A DNA stretch of 16,114 bases. It comes from an uncultured Eubacteriales bacterium. Lineage in GTDB: Bacteria; Bacillota; Clostridia; Oscillospirales; CAG-272. Under the pieces are notes generated by a model. That model was not told where the DNA came from. It did not search any database and was given only the letters and a program-made list of their open reading frames with translations. This document shows positions 1 through 7,421 of the stretch, piece by piece (position 1 is the stretch's first letter; each line of letters begins with the position of its first letter). The position numbers and the translations under genes were made by a program. The stretch is taken from assembly GCA_949286815.1 (NCBI GenBank), contig CASEEB010000195.1:1-16114 (forward strand), in the 5' to 3' direction.

Positions 1-282
1 GCCGTGAAAAGCAGTATGCTTTTCGACAACAACAGCAAACTACGCAAAGCCTTTCTTAAAGGGGTGCTTTCGTCCCGGCCAAAGCTTAAAAAAAGCGAAT
101 GCGTAGGCTGTGGCAAGTGTAAAAATATGTGCCCCGCCAAGGCTATCACAATCAACGGCAAAAAGAAAGCGGAAATAGACCGTTCTCTGTGTATACGCTG
201 CTTCTGCTGTCAGGAATTCTGTCCGGTGGGAGCAATGAAGGTATACAGAACTCCGATTGCCCGTATTCTGAGTAAAAACTGA
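1..282 (+). CDS. DUF362-type 4Fe-4S protein, C-terminal part (5' truncated by window edge)
   Basis: The reading frame is already open at base 1, so this is the end of a longer gene; the GTG at base 4 is not a convincing start because no ribosome binding site can be seen. The visible 93 residues hold two classical cluster motifs in series, each Cys-x2-Cys-x2-Cys-x3-Cys-Pro (CVGCGKCKNMCP and CIRCFCCQEFCP), which bind two [4Fe-4S] clusters as in bacterial ferredoxins. A double-cluster module placed at the very C-terminus, followed by a short tail, is the usual ending of clostridial DUF362 proteins, whose substrate is not established. A free-standing ferredoxin is the alternative, but those rarely have the basic stretch seen here before the first motif. 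Transcription ends at the hairpin just downstream. Confidence 0.75.
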   Translation, partial: AVKSSMLFDNNSKLRKAFLKGVLSSRPKLKKSECVGCGKCKNMCPAKAITINGKKKAEIDRSLCIRCFCCQEFCPVGAMKVYRTPIARILSKN

Positions 283-302
283 AATTTAAAATCCTATAAA
301 AT

Positions 303-356
303 AAAAAACTTGCGTATGGATATCAATGTATCCGGATACGCAAGTTTTTTGATTTT
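303..356 (+). terminator. Intrinsic terminator after the 4Fe-4S gene
   Basis: Bases 303-317 pair perfectly with 336-350 (15 bp). The stem continues as ggata (318-322) with tatcc (329-333) across a two-base bulge and closes on a six-base loop. The distal arm runs into T-rich sequence up to 357. The A-run at the base of the stem means it could also work on the minus strand and stop transcription coming leftwards from rubredoxin. The rest of the stretch between here and the rubredoxin end at 533 shows no gene. It holds only a 7-bp inverted repeat, TGTGGGC (425-431) and GCCCACA (468-474), of unknown meaning. Confidence 0.9.
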
Positions 357-532
357 TTACACAATCCGATATATTCTCTACTTTAAAATAACGCAGTTAT
401 GCTCGTCATAATTTTCTCAGCGGCTGTGGGCAAACGGTCTGATTTCCGCCTTAAGCAACGTAAAAAAGCCCACATTACAGTCTTTGACTATTTGTCGGAA
501 GTTTTTACAGTATTCTGTATTTCCTACAGTTT

Positions 533-715
533 TTATTCGGTCAGATCGCCTGACTCCGAAATTTTTTCAAAATCCTCTTTTGAGGCTCCGCACAGCGGAC
601 ATACCCAATCCGAAGGAAGGTCTTCAAAATCGGTTCCGGGTTCTATTCCGTTTTCGGGATCACCGTTTGCGGGATTATATTCATATCCGCAAAGCTCGCA
701 CGCATAAATACTCAT
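533..715 (-). CDS. Rubredoxin
   Basis: This 60-residue protein is a complete, standard-length rubredoxin. Two Cys-x2-Cys-Gly loops, CELCG near residue 6 and CPLCG near residue 39, supply the four thiolates that hold one iron atom. The aromatic and acidic residues between them (GYEYNP, DFEDLP, DWVCP) are the family's conserved core. It is a small cytoplasmic one-electron carrier; in anaerobes it usually serves oxygen- and peroxide-scavenging enzymes such as rubrerythrin or flavodiiron proteins, none of which is visible here. The ATG is supported by AGGAG (724-728) eight bases upstream. The gene stands alone, downstream of namZ on the same strand, and has its own promoter. No convincing terminator follows the stop. 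Confidence 0.95.
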   Translation of the reverse strand: MSIYACELCGYEYNPANGDPENGIEPGTDFEDLPSDWVCPLCGASKEDFEKISESGDLTE

Positions 716-783
716 AACAACTTCTCCTTTTCTAAAAATAATATTATGAATACACCCTTTTTGTGTATCAATTTCGTATATAT

Positions 784-812
784 ATAATATTACAATATAA
801 TTGTATTGTCAA
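784..812 (-). promoter_or_regulatory. Consensus sigma-A promoter of rubredoxin with a palindrome in the spacer
   Basis: On the minus strand there is a perfect -35 TTGACA (812-807), a 17-bp spacer and a -10 TATTAT (789-784). The spacer carries an inverted repeat, TACAAT-ATA-ATTGTA (791-805 on the plus strand), in the position where a repressor would block RNA polymerase. Its AT-rich shape recalls Fur/PerR-family operators, but the half-site spacing does not match the 7-1-7 PerR box, so the regulator is unknown. Confidence 0.75.
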
Positions 813-864
813 TAACCAAATTTAAACAAATATTTTCATTACGCGACAGAAAAACTGTAATATT

Positions 865-1998
865 TTAACTATAACGCAAATACTTTTCCCTTACCGATAA
901 AAATTCCCTGATTTTTTCGGCATTTTTATCGTAAACTTTTTCGGGATCAAACTCACCTATAATATCCTCGTTTCCAAATCTCAGGCAAATACCCCTTGTA
1001 TCTTCCCTGTATTCTTTATATCTTCTGAAAATATTCAGCATATACATCATAGTCAGAACCGGTCTGTAAGCGTTTCTGTCGGTAATGTGCAGCTGCAACC
1101 CATGGCATACCTCTCCGGCATATTTATTAAACTGCGGAGTAAAACTGACCCGTCTGAATATGACTCCGGGCAAATTGTACGAGCACATCTCGTCATAAAG
1201 GGTTTTTGAGTCTACAAAAGGCGCGCCCACCATGTCAAACGGCCGTGTGGTTCCCCTGCCCTCAGAAATATTTGTCGCCTCATATATACAGCTTCCGTAA
1301 TAATTAAGTATGCTGTCAACCGACGGAATGTTTGGAGACGGATTGACAAACAAAAGGTCGCTGTCGTCATAATACATGTCTCTGTGCCAGCCCTCGCATT
1401 CCAGCACATAAAGCTCACAACCTATATTTTTCTCACGGTTGACATACTCCGCATATTCCCCCACCGTCATAGCATACCTTATAGGTATTGAAAATTCCCC
1501 TATAAAAGATGAAAAACGGCTCTCATCGAGTAATGCTCCCTCGCATAACAAACCCGTGCAGGGAGAAGGACGGTCAAGCACAAGCAACGGTTTTCTGTTT
1601 TTGGCGCACCCGCGCATTATCTGTGTCAGATTGCACAGATATGTATAAAACCTGGCTCCGACATCCTGTATATCGTATACCGCGATATCAATACCCGATA
1701 TTATTCCGTCAAGCCTTGGGTGACCGCTTCCCGTGAGATTATATACATACGCTCCGCTCTCACTGTCCCGTTCCGACTTGTCACTGTCAAACCCGCCGTC
1801 CTGCAAAGCCGAGTATAAACCGTGCTCGGGTGCGAACAGTGCCTCAAGACGGTATTTTCGGGATAATATTTCATATGTCGGTATTCCCTCTTTATTAACG
1901 CCCGAAGCGGCAGTAAGCAAGGCGATTTTGTTTCCCCGCAAAAACTTATCCGCATCGGATATTCTGTCAATGCCGCATAAGACCTTTCGCTTTTCCAT
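865..1998 (-). CDS. namZ: DUF1343 / GH171 exo-beta-N-acetylmuramidase homologue (NamZ-like)
   Basis: The 377-residue protein carries the family's signature blocks in order: FAPEHG (55-60), QDVGARFYTY (111-120), LDRPSP (141-146), IPIRYAMTVGEYA (171-183), SPNIPSVDS (221-229) and NISEGRGTTRPF (243-254). The characterised relative, B. subtilis NamZ (YbbC), removes N-acetylmuramic acid from the non-reducing end of peptidoglycan glycan fragments in wall recycling. The start ATG has AAGGA (2009-2013) ten bases upstream. There is no signal peptide, whereas many relatives are secreted, so this copy should act in the cytoplasm on imported muropeptide sugars unless it leaves by another route. It follows the family 2 glycosyltransferase by about 150 bases on the same strand and may share its transcript. 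The family assignment is secure; the exact substrate is inferred. Confidence 0.88.
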   Translation of the reverse strand: MEKRKVLCGIDRISDADKFLRGNKIALLTAASGVNKEGIPTYEILSRKYRLEALFAPEHGLYSALQDGGFDSDKSERDSESGAYVYNLTGSGHPRLDGIISGIDIAVYDIQDVGARFYTYLCNLTQIMRGCAKNRKPLLVLDRPSPCTGLLCEGALLDESRFSSFIGEFSIPIRYAMTVGEYAEYVNREKNIGCELYVLECEGWHRDMYYDDSDLLFVNPSPNIPSVDSILNYYGSCIYEATNISEGRGTTRPFDMVGAPFVDSKTLYDEMCSYNLPGVIFRRVSFTPQFNKYAGEVCHGLQLHITDRNAYRPVLTMMYMLNIFRRYKEYREDTRGICLRFGNEDIIGEFDPEKVYDKNAEKIREFLSVREKYLRYS

Positions 1999-2149
1999 CC
2001 CGTATATATCCTTTCAGACCGTTATGCCGGATAAGGGCGGAGACATATGGCTATATTATATGTTTATATATCTCTGCTGTGCGTAAATTCTATTCATCCG
2101 GCAGATATTTTATGATAAAATTTTTGGGTTTAATATGAAAAACAAAAAA

Positions 2150-3088
2150 TTATTTAAGATATTTTTCAACAATATATTTGGGTCTGTGCTTGGTTTCAAG
2201 ATAAACTTTTCCGATATACTCGCCTATAATTCCAATGGCGAGCAACTGCAAGCCCCCGATAGCCCAAACTGAAACCGCCAAAGAGGTCCAACCCCAGACC
2301 GTATTTCCGGTAAAGTGCCTTATCAGTGAATAAATCAAAATGCCGATACTGACGCAAAATACAAGCACTCCCAAAACGCATATCATCCTTATCGGCTTTA
2401 TCGACATGGAAGTAATGCCCTCAAAGGCAAAGGAAAGCATTTTCTTTAAGGGATACTTTGATTCTCCCGCAAACCGCTCTCCTCTTTCATACTCAACCGT
2501 TGCGCTTTTATACCCGATAAGCGGTACTATTCCTCTCAAAAACAGGTTGACTTCCTCAAACTCCGAAAGCGCGTCGAGCGCCCGCTTGCTCATAAGCCTG
2601 TAATCCGCGTGATTGTAAATTATCTCAACGCCCATAGCCTTCATGAATTTATAAAACCCTTGCGCCGTCGCGCGTTTGAAAACGGTATCTTTTTTTCTTG
2701 AACTCCTGACTCCGTATACCACGTCATACCCCTCGGCATACTTTTCAACCATGCGGTCTATGGCGTCAATGTCATCCTGCAGATCCGCGTCAAGGCTAAT
2801 CGCCGCGTCGCACTCATCCTTTACGGTCATAAGCCCCGCCATAAGCGCGTTCTGGTGACCCTTGTTTCTTGACAGCTTAATGCCGCGGAAAATTTTATTT
2901 TCCGCGTTCAATTGCTCGATTATTTCCCACGTGCGGTCCTTGGACCCGTCGTTTACAAAGCAGATCTTGCTCTCACTGTCAATAACACCGTCGCCAATCA
3001 GCTTTTCATACTTTTCAAGCAGACGTTTTGAGGTCTCCGGAAGTACCTCCTCCTCATTGTAACAGGGTATAACAAGATATAGTTTCAT
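2150..3088 (-). CDS. Family 2 glycosyltransferase, GtrB/CsbB/DPM1-like polyprenyl-phosphate glycosyltransferase
   Basis: A 312-residue protein with an N-terminal GT-A catalytic domain (about 1-230). It shows VIPCYNEE (6-13), the NDGSKD loop (46-51) that binds the nucleotide, the metal-binding DAD (100-102, in SLDADLQDD) and the GESKYPLKKM segment (208-217) typical of polyprenyl-phosphate sugar transferases. Two membrane helices follow (about 234-256 and 265-289). By family it moves a sugar from a UDP or GDP donor to undecaprenyl phosphate on the inner face of the membrane. The ATG at 3088 is chosen because AAGGAG (3093-3098) lies just before it and the protein then starts with the classic MKLYLVIPCYNEE; an upstream in-frame start would run into the preceding gene. 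It lies 64 bases after the GT-C-like gene, which would use the lipid-linked sugar. The sugar itself cannot be read from the sequence. Confidence 0.93.
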   Translation of the reverse strand: MKLYLVIPCYNEEEVLPETSKRLLEKYEKLIGDGVIDSESKICFVNDGSKDRTWEIIEQLNAENKIFRGIKLSRNKGHQNALMAGLMTVKDECDAAISLDADLQDDIDAIDRMVEKYAEGYDVVYGVRSSRKKDTVFKRATAQGFYKFMKAMGVEIIYNHADYRLMSKRALDALSEFEEVNLFLRGIVPLIGYKSATVEYERGERFAGESKYPLKKMLSFAFEGITSMSIKPIRMICVLGVLVFCVSIGILIYSLIRHFTGNTVWGWTSLAVSVWAIGGLQLLAIGIIGEYIGKVYLETKHRPKYIVEKYLK

Positions 3089-3152
3089 ATAACTCCTTTC
3101 ATAAACAAGCGTAAAAACGCAAATAAACATATCCGAAACGGACAGAACGCAT

Positions 3153-5354
3153 TTATTTCCAGAACTCAAATATCCTCTCAAACGAAAGATACTCACTCTC
3201 AAGCATACCTGTTTTGGGCAGATAATCGTACACCATGGCGAAATTCACAATTATCGAAACTGCCGCGGCACAGATAAAAAACACGGACAGAAGATTTCGC
3301 ATGTCCCGCTTTTCCGCGTGGTTTTCCATACACACATAATGATAGAACAATATACAAATCGCGCCTGTTATCATCTGCCAGGCAAAATCAACGCAGTACC
3401 TTATCCCGTATCCGCTTTCCCAAATCGAGAAAATTATAATAAGCGGCGCCAATACACATACTGAAGAGATAAGAAGTACCGCCGGCAGTCTTTTGTTCTT
3501 GTCTGATTTTCTGAACGCGGAATACGCGCCGAAATAGCCGAACATTACTATAGCCCTCCAGAAAAGTCCCACCGAATTCCGGTTCGCGACATAATAATAG
3601 CCGTTTACGTCGAGGTCGGAAAAGTTTGAAAAAACAAACGGAAATTCAGTGTTTATCTGAGGAAACGCGAACAAATAGTTATAATATCCTATCATGGCGA
3701 AATCGGTATGATACTGAGACCGGGTAAAATCGTTGATGGTAAGCGAATACTGTATTCCGAAATCGAAGAACGAGCCGAATCTCAGATAATTGTATATCAT
3801 CTGCACAGAGCCTATCACAACAAAGCAGGCAAGCGCACAGACAAGATATCTGACGCTTTCCTTACGGACACTTTTTCCCTCTTCAATCGCGATTTTTCTG
3901 TTTTTAACAAATCCGAACGCGATAAATATGAGGGCGGCAATACAGTACAGCGCAAGCGTCGGACGGCACAATACCGCCATCGAGAGACAAAACGCGGACG
4001 CCGCGAGTGAGAGACGGCTTATTCTTCCGTTGCCGACAACCCCGGACCGCAGCAGAAAATAAAAACCCATGCATGTAAACATAAATCCGGACGACTGCGC
4101 TATCTCATAAAACAGAGGTGAGGAAAAACAGTACCATATTCCCGAAGAAAACTGCAGCACGATAAGTCCGCATAAACCCATTCCGACCGAAATTTTCGGA
4201 AAAAACCGCTTTATCAGCTCAATATAAAGCAAAGACAGAAATATTATGCCCACAGCCCCGAAAATAAGCACCGCTTCCGCGGTGGGGAAATAGTATCCCG
4301 TGAGCAGATGGTAAGGCAGAAAAAGTATCAATACCGGCGCTATTCCGTAATATGAATAATATTTTCCCTCGAAAAGCAGGTGGTCCCATTTATAAGAAAC
4401 GCCCGAGCTGTTCCTCTCACTCCAGTCATAAGGATTGTCGAGCGCCAAAAGTTCATCCGACGGCTTGTCCAGAAGCGAAACCTGACCGGCCTCAAACGCG
4501 TCAACCAACTCCTGTGATATCTGATTTCCGGAGGTATTTTTGAATTGGCTGAAAACCGCGCCGAATGAATTAAAGTTATAAGCGAATGTCAGGGCAACCG
4601 ACGCCGTCACGAACACCGCCGTAAGAACAACGGCAGCACCCGAAAAAATCTCTTTCCGGTTTTCGTATTTATCTTTCAATGCCTCAAAATTCAAGAGAGC
4701 GTAAATACCGAAAGGCACAAGCACTATAAGTAATAGCCGCAGTACCGACATATCCATCGGCGCCATACTGTTCAAAGTCATCGAATTTACAATAAAATAA
4801 CTGTCATTTTCGGTTTTCAGGGTGATTTTCAAATCCTTTACCTCACCCGAAAGGTTGAGAATAATTGTTTGGGTCTTCTCGTCTCCGTTTATAATCTGAC
4901 CGTTCGCGATATTATTACGGTAAGACTGTGAGTATGTCGCGTCCTTGGCATCAATACTGACATCTATATAATCGGTTCTTCCCGAAATCTTATTATTCTC
5001 AGCGTCGGTCTGTCCCGACGGCATAATACAGTCAATATACAAAGTTCCTGTTCTTTGCCCTACGTCTTTAAATTCAATAACGACCGAGCCTCCCGCGCTG
5101 TTTGACACCAGCCTGCCCAATTCGTCAAAGCTTCCGCCGCTCACACTTGCCTCTGAAATATCAAGTTCGGTTTTCTCATACGAGCCGAACATCAGATGAA
5201 ACGAATGAAAGTTAAACACAAATATTTCAAGGAAAACCGCGACACTCAGCACGATTACCCCGAACCTTTTGGTCTTTTTCTTCTTTGCGAACAGCAAAAA
5301 CGCCGCGAGCAGCACCGCCGCGATTATAAAATAAAGTATTGCCTTGCCAATCAT
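3153..5354 (-). CDS. Large multi-pass membrane protein, GT-C-like glycosyltransferase
   Basis: The 733-residue product begins with two membrane helices (about 4-23 and 30-48). A soluble, probably external, beta-rich domain follows (about 58-195, many alternating hydrophobic strands and polar turns), then roughly ten more helices. After the helix near 240-262 comes a long external loop with acidic and aromatic residues (LDNPYDW 305-311, KYYSYYGIAP 331-340), the pattern of a family of GT39/YfhO-like integral glycosyltransferases that take sugar from polyprenyl phosphate outside the membrane. ATG 5354 is chosen because the perfect promoter at 5491-5519 lies inside any longer reading frame. GGAGG is 15 bases upstream, which is rather far, and an ATT codon six bases after it could be an unusual start. 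The next gene, a GtrB-like transferase, would supply the donor. No exact family name is claimed. Confidence 0.72.
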   Translation of the reverse strand: MIGKAILYFIIAAVLLAAFLLFAKKKKTKRFGVIVLSVAVFLEIFVFNFHSFHLMFGSYEKTELDISEASVSGGSFDELGRLVSNSAGGSVVIEFKDVGQRTGTLYIDCIMPSGQTDAENNKISGRTDYIDVSIDAKDATYSQSYRNNIANGQIINGDEKTQTIILNLSGEVKDLKITLKTENDSYFIVNSMTLNSMAPMDMSVLRLLLIVLVPFGIYALLNFEALKDKYENRKEIFSGAAVVLTAVFVTASVALTFAYNFNSFGAVFSQFKNTSGNQISQELVDAFEAGQVSLLDKPSDELLALDNPYDWSERNSSGVSYKWDHLLFEGKYYSYYGIAPVLILFLPYHLLTGYYFPTAEAVLIFGAVGIIFLSLLYIELIKRFFPKISVGMGLCGLIVLQFSSGIWYCFSSPLFYEIAQSSGFMFTCMGFYFLLRSGVVGNGRISRLSLAASAFCLSMAVLCRPTLALYCIAALIFIAFGFVKNRKIAIEEGKSVRKESVRYLVCALACFVVIGSVQMIYNYLRFGSFFDFGIQYSLTINDFTRSQYHTDFAMIGYYNYLFAFPQINTEFPFVFSNFSDLDVNGYYYVANRNSVGLFWRAIVMFGYFGAYSAFRKSDKNKRLPAVLLISSVCVLAPLIIIFSIWESGYGIRYCVDFAWQMITGAICILFYHYVCMENHAEKRDMRNLLSVFFICAAAVSIIVNFAMVYDYLPKTGMLESEYLSFERIFEFWK

Positions 5355-5490
5355 ATTAAAAATACAGTACCTCCATACCTGCCGTTTCCTGCTCTTCGAA
5401 ATTTTCGGCAAAAAATCTCTTTTCGCGTCTGTTGCCGTCGAAAAAACATGAATTATTTTTAAACTTACTTGCATTCTGAAATGTAGTATA

Positions 5491-5519
5491 ATTATATCAT
5501 CTAACCCATTATTTGTCAA
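5491..5519 (-). promoter_or_regulatory. Perfect sigma-A promoter of the GT-C/GT2/namZ transcript
   Basis: On the minus strand: TTGACA (5519-5514), 17 bases, TATAAT (5496-5491), both hexamers matching the consensus exactly. Transcription should start near 5484, which leaves an untranslated leader of about 130 bases before the ATG at 5354. It rules out the longer in-frame start at 5522, which lies upstream of the promoter. Confidence 0.88.
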
Positions 5520-5585
5520 CATAAAACGGGTTACTATTTAAGCAAGTTTATACAAGTTCACAATTATTCAAACAAGCGTCAAAAC

Positions 5586-5611
5586 ATATTAAATAACAGG
5601 TTTGCATATAT
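5586..5611 (+). promoter_or_regulatory. Sigma-E-like (mother-cell sporulation) promoter of the flippase gene
   Basis: The sequence reads ATATT (5586-5590), a 14-base spacer, then CATATAT (5605-5611). This closely follows the B. subtilis sigma-E pattern of an ATATT-type -35, 13-15 bases, and CATACA-type -10, with one clear mismatch in each element. It lies about 65 bases before the flippase start, and no comparable sigma-A promoter is visible in the same gap. B. subtilis spoVB is itself made under sigma-E control, which agrees. A short motif in AT-rich DNA can match by chance. Confidence 0.5.
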
Positions 5612-5675
5612 ATTAAACAGATATTTGTCCATTCAGAACAAACGTAGGAAATACGGCGTAAGAAAGGAACATCAG

Positions 5676-7280
5676 ATGGCTTCGAGAACAAGAAGGTTTT
5701 TTCTCAACGCGCTTTCGCTCACCGCGACGGCGTTGTTTATGCGCGGAGTAGGCGTCGCGTTTAATATATATGTATCAAACCGTGCGGGCGCCGAGGCAAT
5801 GGGGCTTTTTTCGTTGCTCAGCGGAGTTTACGGGCTATTCATCACAATTGCCGCCGCCGGAATCAATCTCGGCAGCACACGGCTTGTCGCCGAGGCCTTG
5901 GGAAATAACGACACCGATGTTGCTCTCCGGGCAATGAAAAGAGCGCTCCTGTACTGCACCGTGACAAGCCTGTGCGCTTTTGTTTTGCTGTTCACCTTTG
6001 CGGAGTTCATCGGAAGCGTCTTGTTGGGAGACAGTCGCACCGTGTCCTCATTGCGTATACTTGCGCTCACACTTCCGCCGATAGCAATATGCTCATGCCT
6101 TTCGGGATATTTCAACGCCGTAAGACGCGTCAAAATCAGCTCCGCGTCGCAGATTTTTATTCAGGGTGTGAAGATTTTCGCCACGGGAGCTCTGCTGTAT
6201 CTGCTTTTGCCGAACGGAACCGAGTCCGCCTGCATTGCGCTCGTGCTTGGAGGAGCGGTTGCCGAATTCGTCTCTTTGCTTGTTACCGCGGCGCTTTATA
6301 TTCACGACAAGAGAAAGCACTTTAAAAACAGGCTGATTGAAAAAAATCCTGATATTACCAATAAAGACATTACAAAAAAGCTCATAAATATAACCCTTCC
6401 CGTAACTCTCAGCGCATGTATACGCTCAGGACTCACTACCATTCAGCACATACTTATACCGAGAGGACTGAAAGCCAACGGCGCTTCATGGCAAAGCGCG
6501 CTTGCCTCATACGGAATACTTCACAGTATGGTCTTACCCGTAATTCTGTTCCCTTCCGCATTTATTTCATCATTCTCCGGACTTTTGATTCCCGAAGTGA
6601 CCGAATGCGTCACCTGCAAGAACTACCCGAGACTCCGCAGAATCGCATACCGTATCCTCACTTTGTCCTTGATTTTTGCCGTCGGAATATCGGGAATAAT
6701 GATTTTTCTGTCATATGACATAGGTCAGGTGATATACGACAGCGACGAGGCTTCGCTGTACATAAAAATACTCGCGCCGCTGATTCCCATAATGTATATT
6801 GACAGCGCGGTAGACGCCATTCTCAAAGGCGCGGGACATCAGGTATATTCAATGAACGTCAATATTGCCGACGCGCTTACTTCCTGTATTTTGGTCATTC
6901 TGTTAGTTCCCCGTTTCGGTCTGTACGGTTATATTATTTCAATCTACGCCACCGAAATACTGAATACCTCGCTCAGTCTCTGCAAAATGCTGTCAGTAAC
7001 GGGCATGAGACCGAGGATATTTCACCAGGTGGTAATGCCGATAATATGCATAGTCGGAGCCACTGTGGTATCGGATATTATTTTCAGGCACATCGTACAT
7101 ATTTTCGATGGGACTACCGAACTTATTCTGAACATCGCAACCGTGATCATTATATATATTTTGCTCTTGACCGTCACCAAAACCCTGGGCAATGACGAAC
7201 GGGAGGTATTCAGAGCCTCATTTTTGACCACACAAACCTACCGGAGAAAATATATAGACCATACCCCTAAAGACATATAA
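5676..7280 (+). CDS. spoVB: SpoVB/MurJ-type polysaccharide flippase (MOP superfamily)
   Basis: A 534-residue membrane protein with the alternating hydrophobic pattern of about 14 helices, no signal peptide and a basic N-terminus (MASRTRRFF). Segments typical of clostridial stage V sporulation protein B are present: the first helix and loop to GAEAMGLFSLLSGVYGLF (38-55), GINLGSTRLVAEALG (62-76), and a mid-protein stretch around ASYGILHSMVLPVILFPSA. Members flip lipid-linked wall precursors across a membrane; SpoVB is needed for spore cortex formation. ATG 5676 is chosen for AAGGA (5664-5668) seven bases upstream; the in-frame ATG at 5625 has no such site. It is divergent from the envelope-glycan genes, so it could instead, or also, move their lipid-linked sugar. 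The superfamily is certain; SpoVB rather than a general O-unit flippase is likely. Confidence 0.85.
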   Translation: MASRTRRFFLNALSLTATALFMRGVGVAFNIYVSNRAGAEAMGLFSLLSGVYGLFITIAAAGINLGSTRLVAEALGNNDTDVALRAMKRALLYCTVTSLCAFVLLFTFAEFIGSVLLGDSRTVSSLRILALTLPPIAICSCLSGYFNAVRRVKISSASQIFIQGVKIFATGALLYLLLPNGTESACIALVLGGAVAEFVSLLVTAALYIHDKRKHFKNRLIEKNPDITNKDITKKLINITLPVTLSACIRSGLTTIQHILIPRGLKANGASWQSALASYGILHSMVLPVILFPSAFISSFSGLLIPEVTECVTCKNYPRLRRIAYRILTLSLIFAVGISGIMIFLSYDIGQVIYDSDEASLYIKILAPLIPIMYIDSAVDAILKGAGHQVYSMNVNIADALTSCILVILLVPRFGLYGYIISIYATEILNTSLSLCKMLSVTGMRPRIFHQVVMPIICIVGATVVSDIIFRHIVHIFDGTTELILNIATVIIIYILLLTVTKTLGNDEREVFRASFLTTQTYRRKYIDHTPKDI

Positions 7281-7341
7281 ATCAGGCTTTGGCGTCGCCC
7301 CATTCAAATGTTACTTTTTTGAAAATGTTTGACACAGTATA

Positions 7342-7370
7342 TTGAAATTAATCATTTTATTATGTAAAAT
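7342..7370 (+). promoter_or_regulatory. Probable sigma-A promoter of the GH5-like gene
   Basis: TTGAAA (7342-7347), 17 bases, TAAAAT (7365-7370), with an extended -10 TG at 7363-7364. The leader to the ATG at 7422 is about 45 bases. A second -35-like TTGACA lies at 7329-7334 but has only a poor -10 partner, and another at 7393-7398 is too close to the gene to act. No terminator was recognised between the flippase stop and here. Confidence 0.65.
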
Positions 7371-7421
7371 GTTATTAACAAAAAGTTTTTGTTTGACAAT
7401 ACATTTGAAAGGAGTTATTCA

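Noticed and set aside
496..535. Repeats CTGTA/TACAG after the rubredoxin stop as a terminator
   Set aside because: The stem is only five base pairs and the following bases are A-rich rather than T-rich on the coding strand.
399..717. Plus-strand reading frames of 102 and 77 codons
   Set aside because: They run antisense over the rubredoxin gene, have no ribosome binding site and give low-complexity, basic proteins with no recognisable motif.
3089..3202. Longer N-terminus for the family 2 glycosyltransferase
   Set aside because: It overlaps the end of the preceding gene, and the strong ribosome site before MKLYLVIPCYNEE decides the start.
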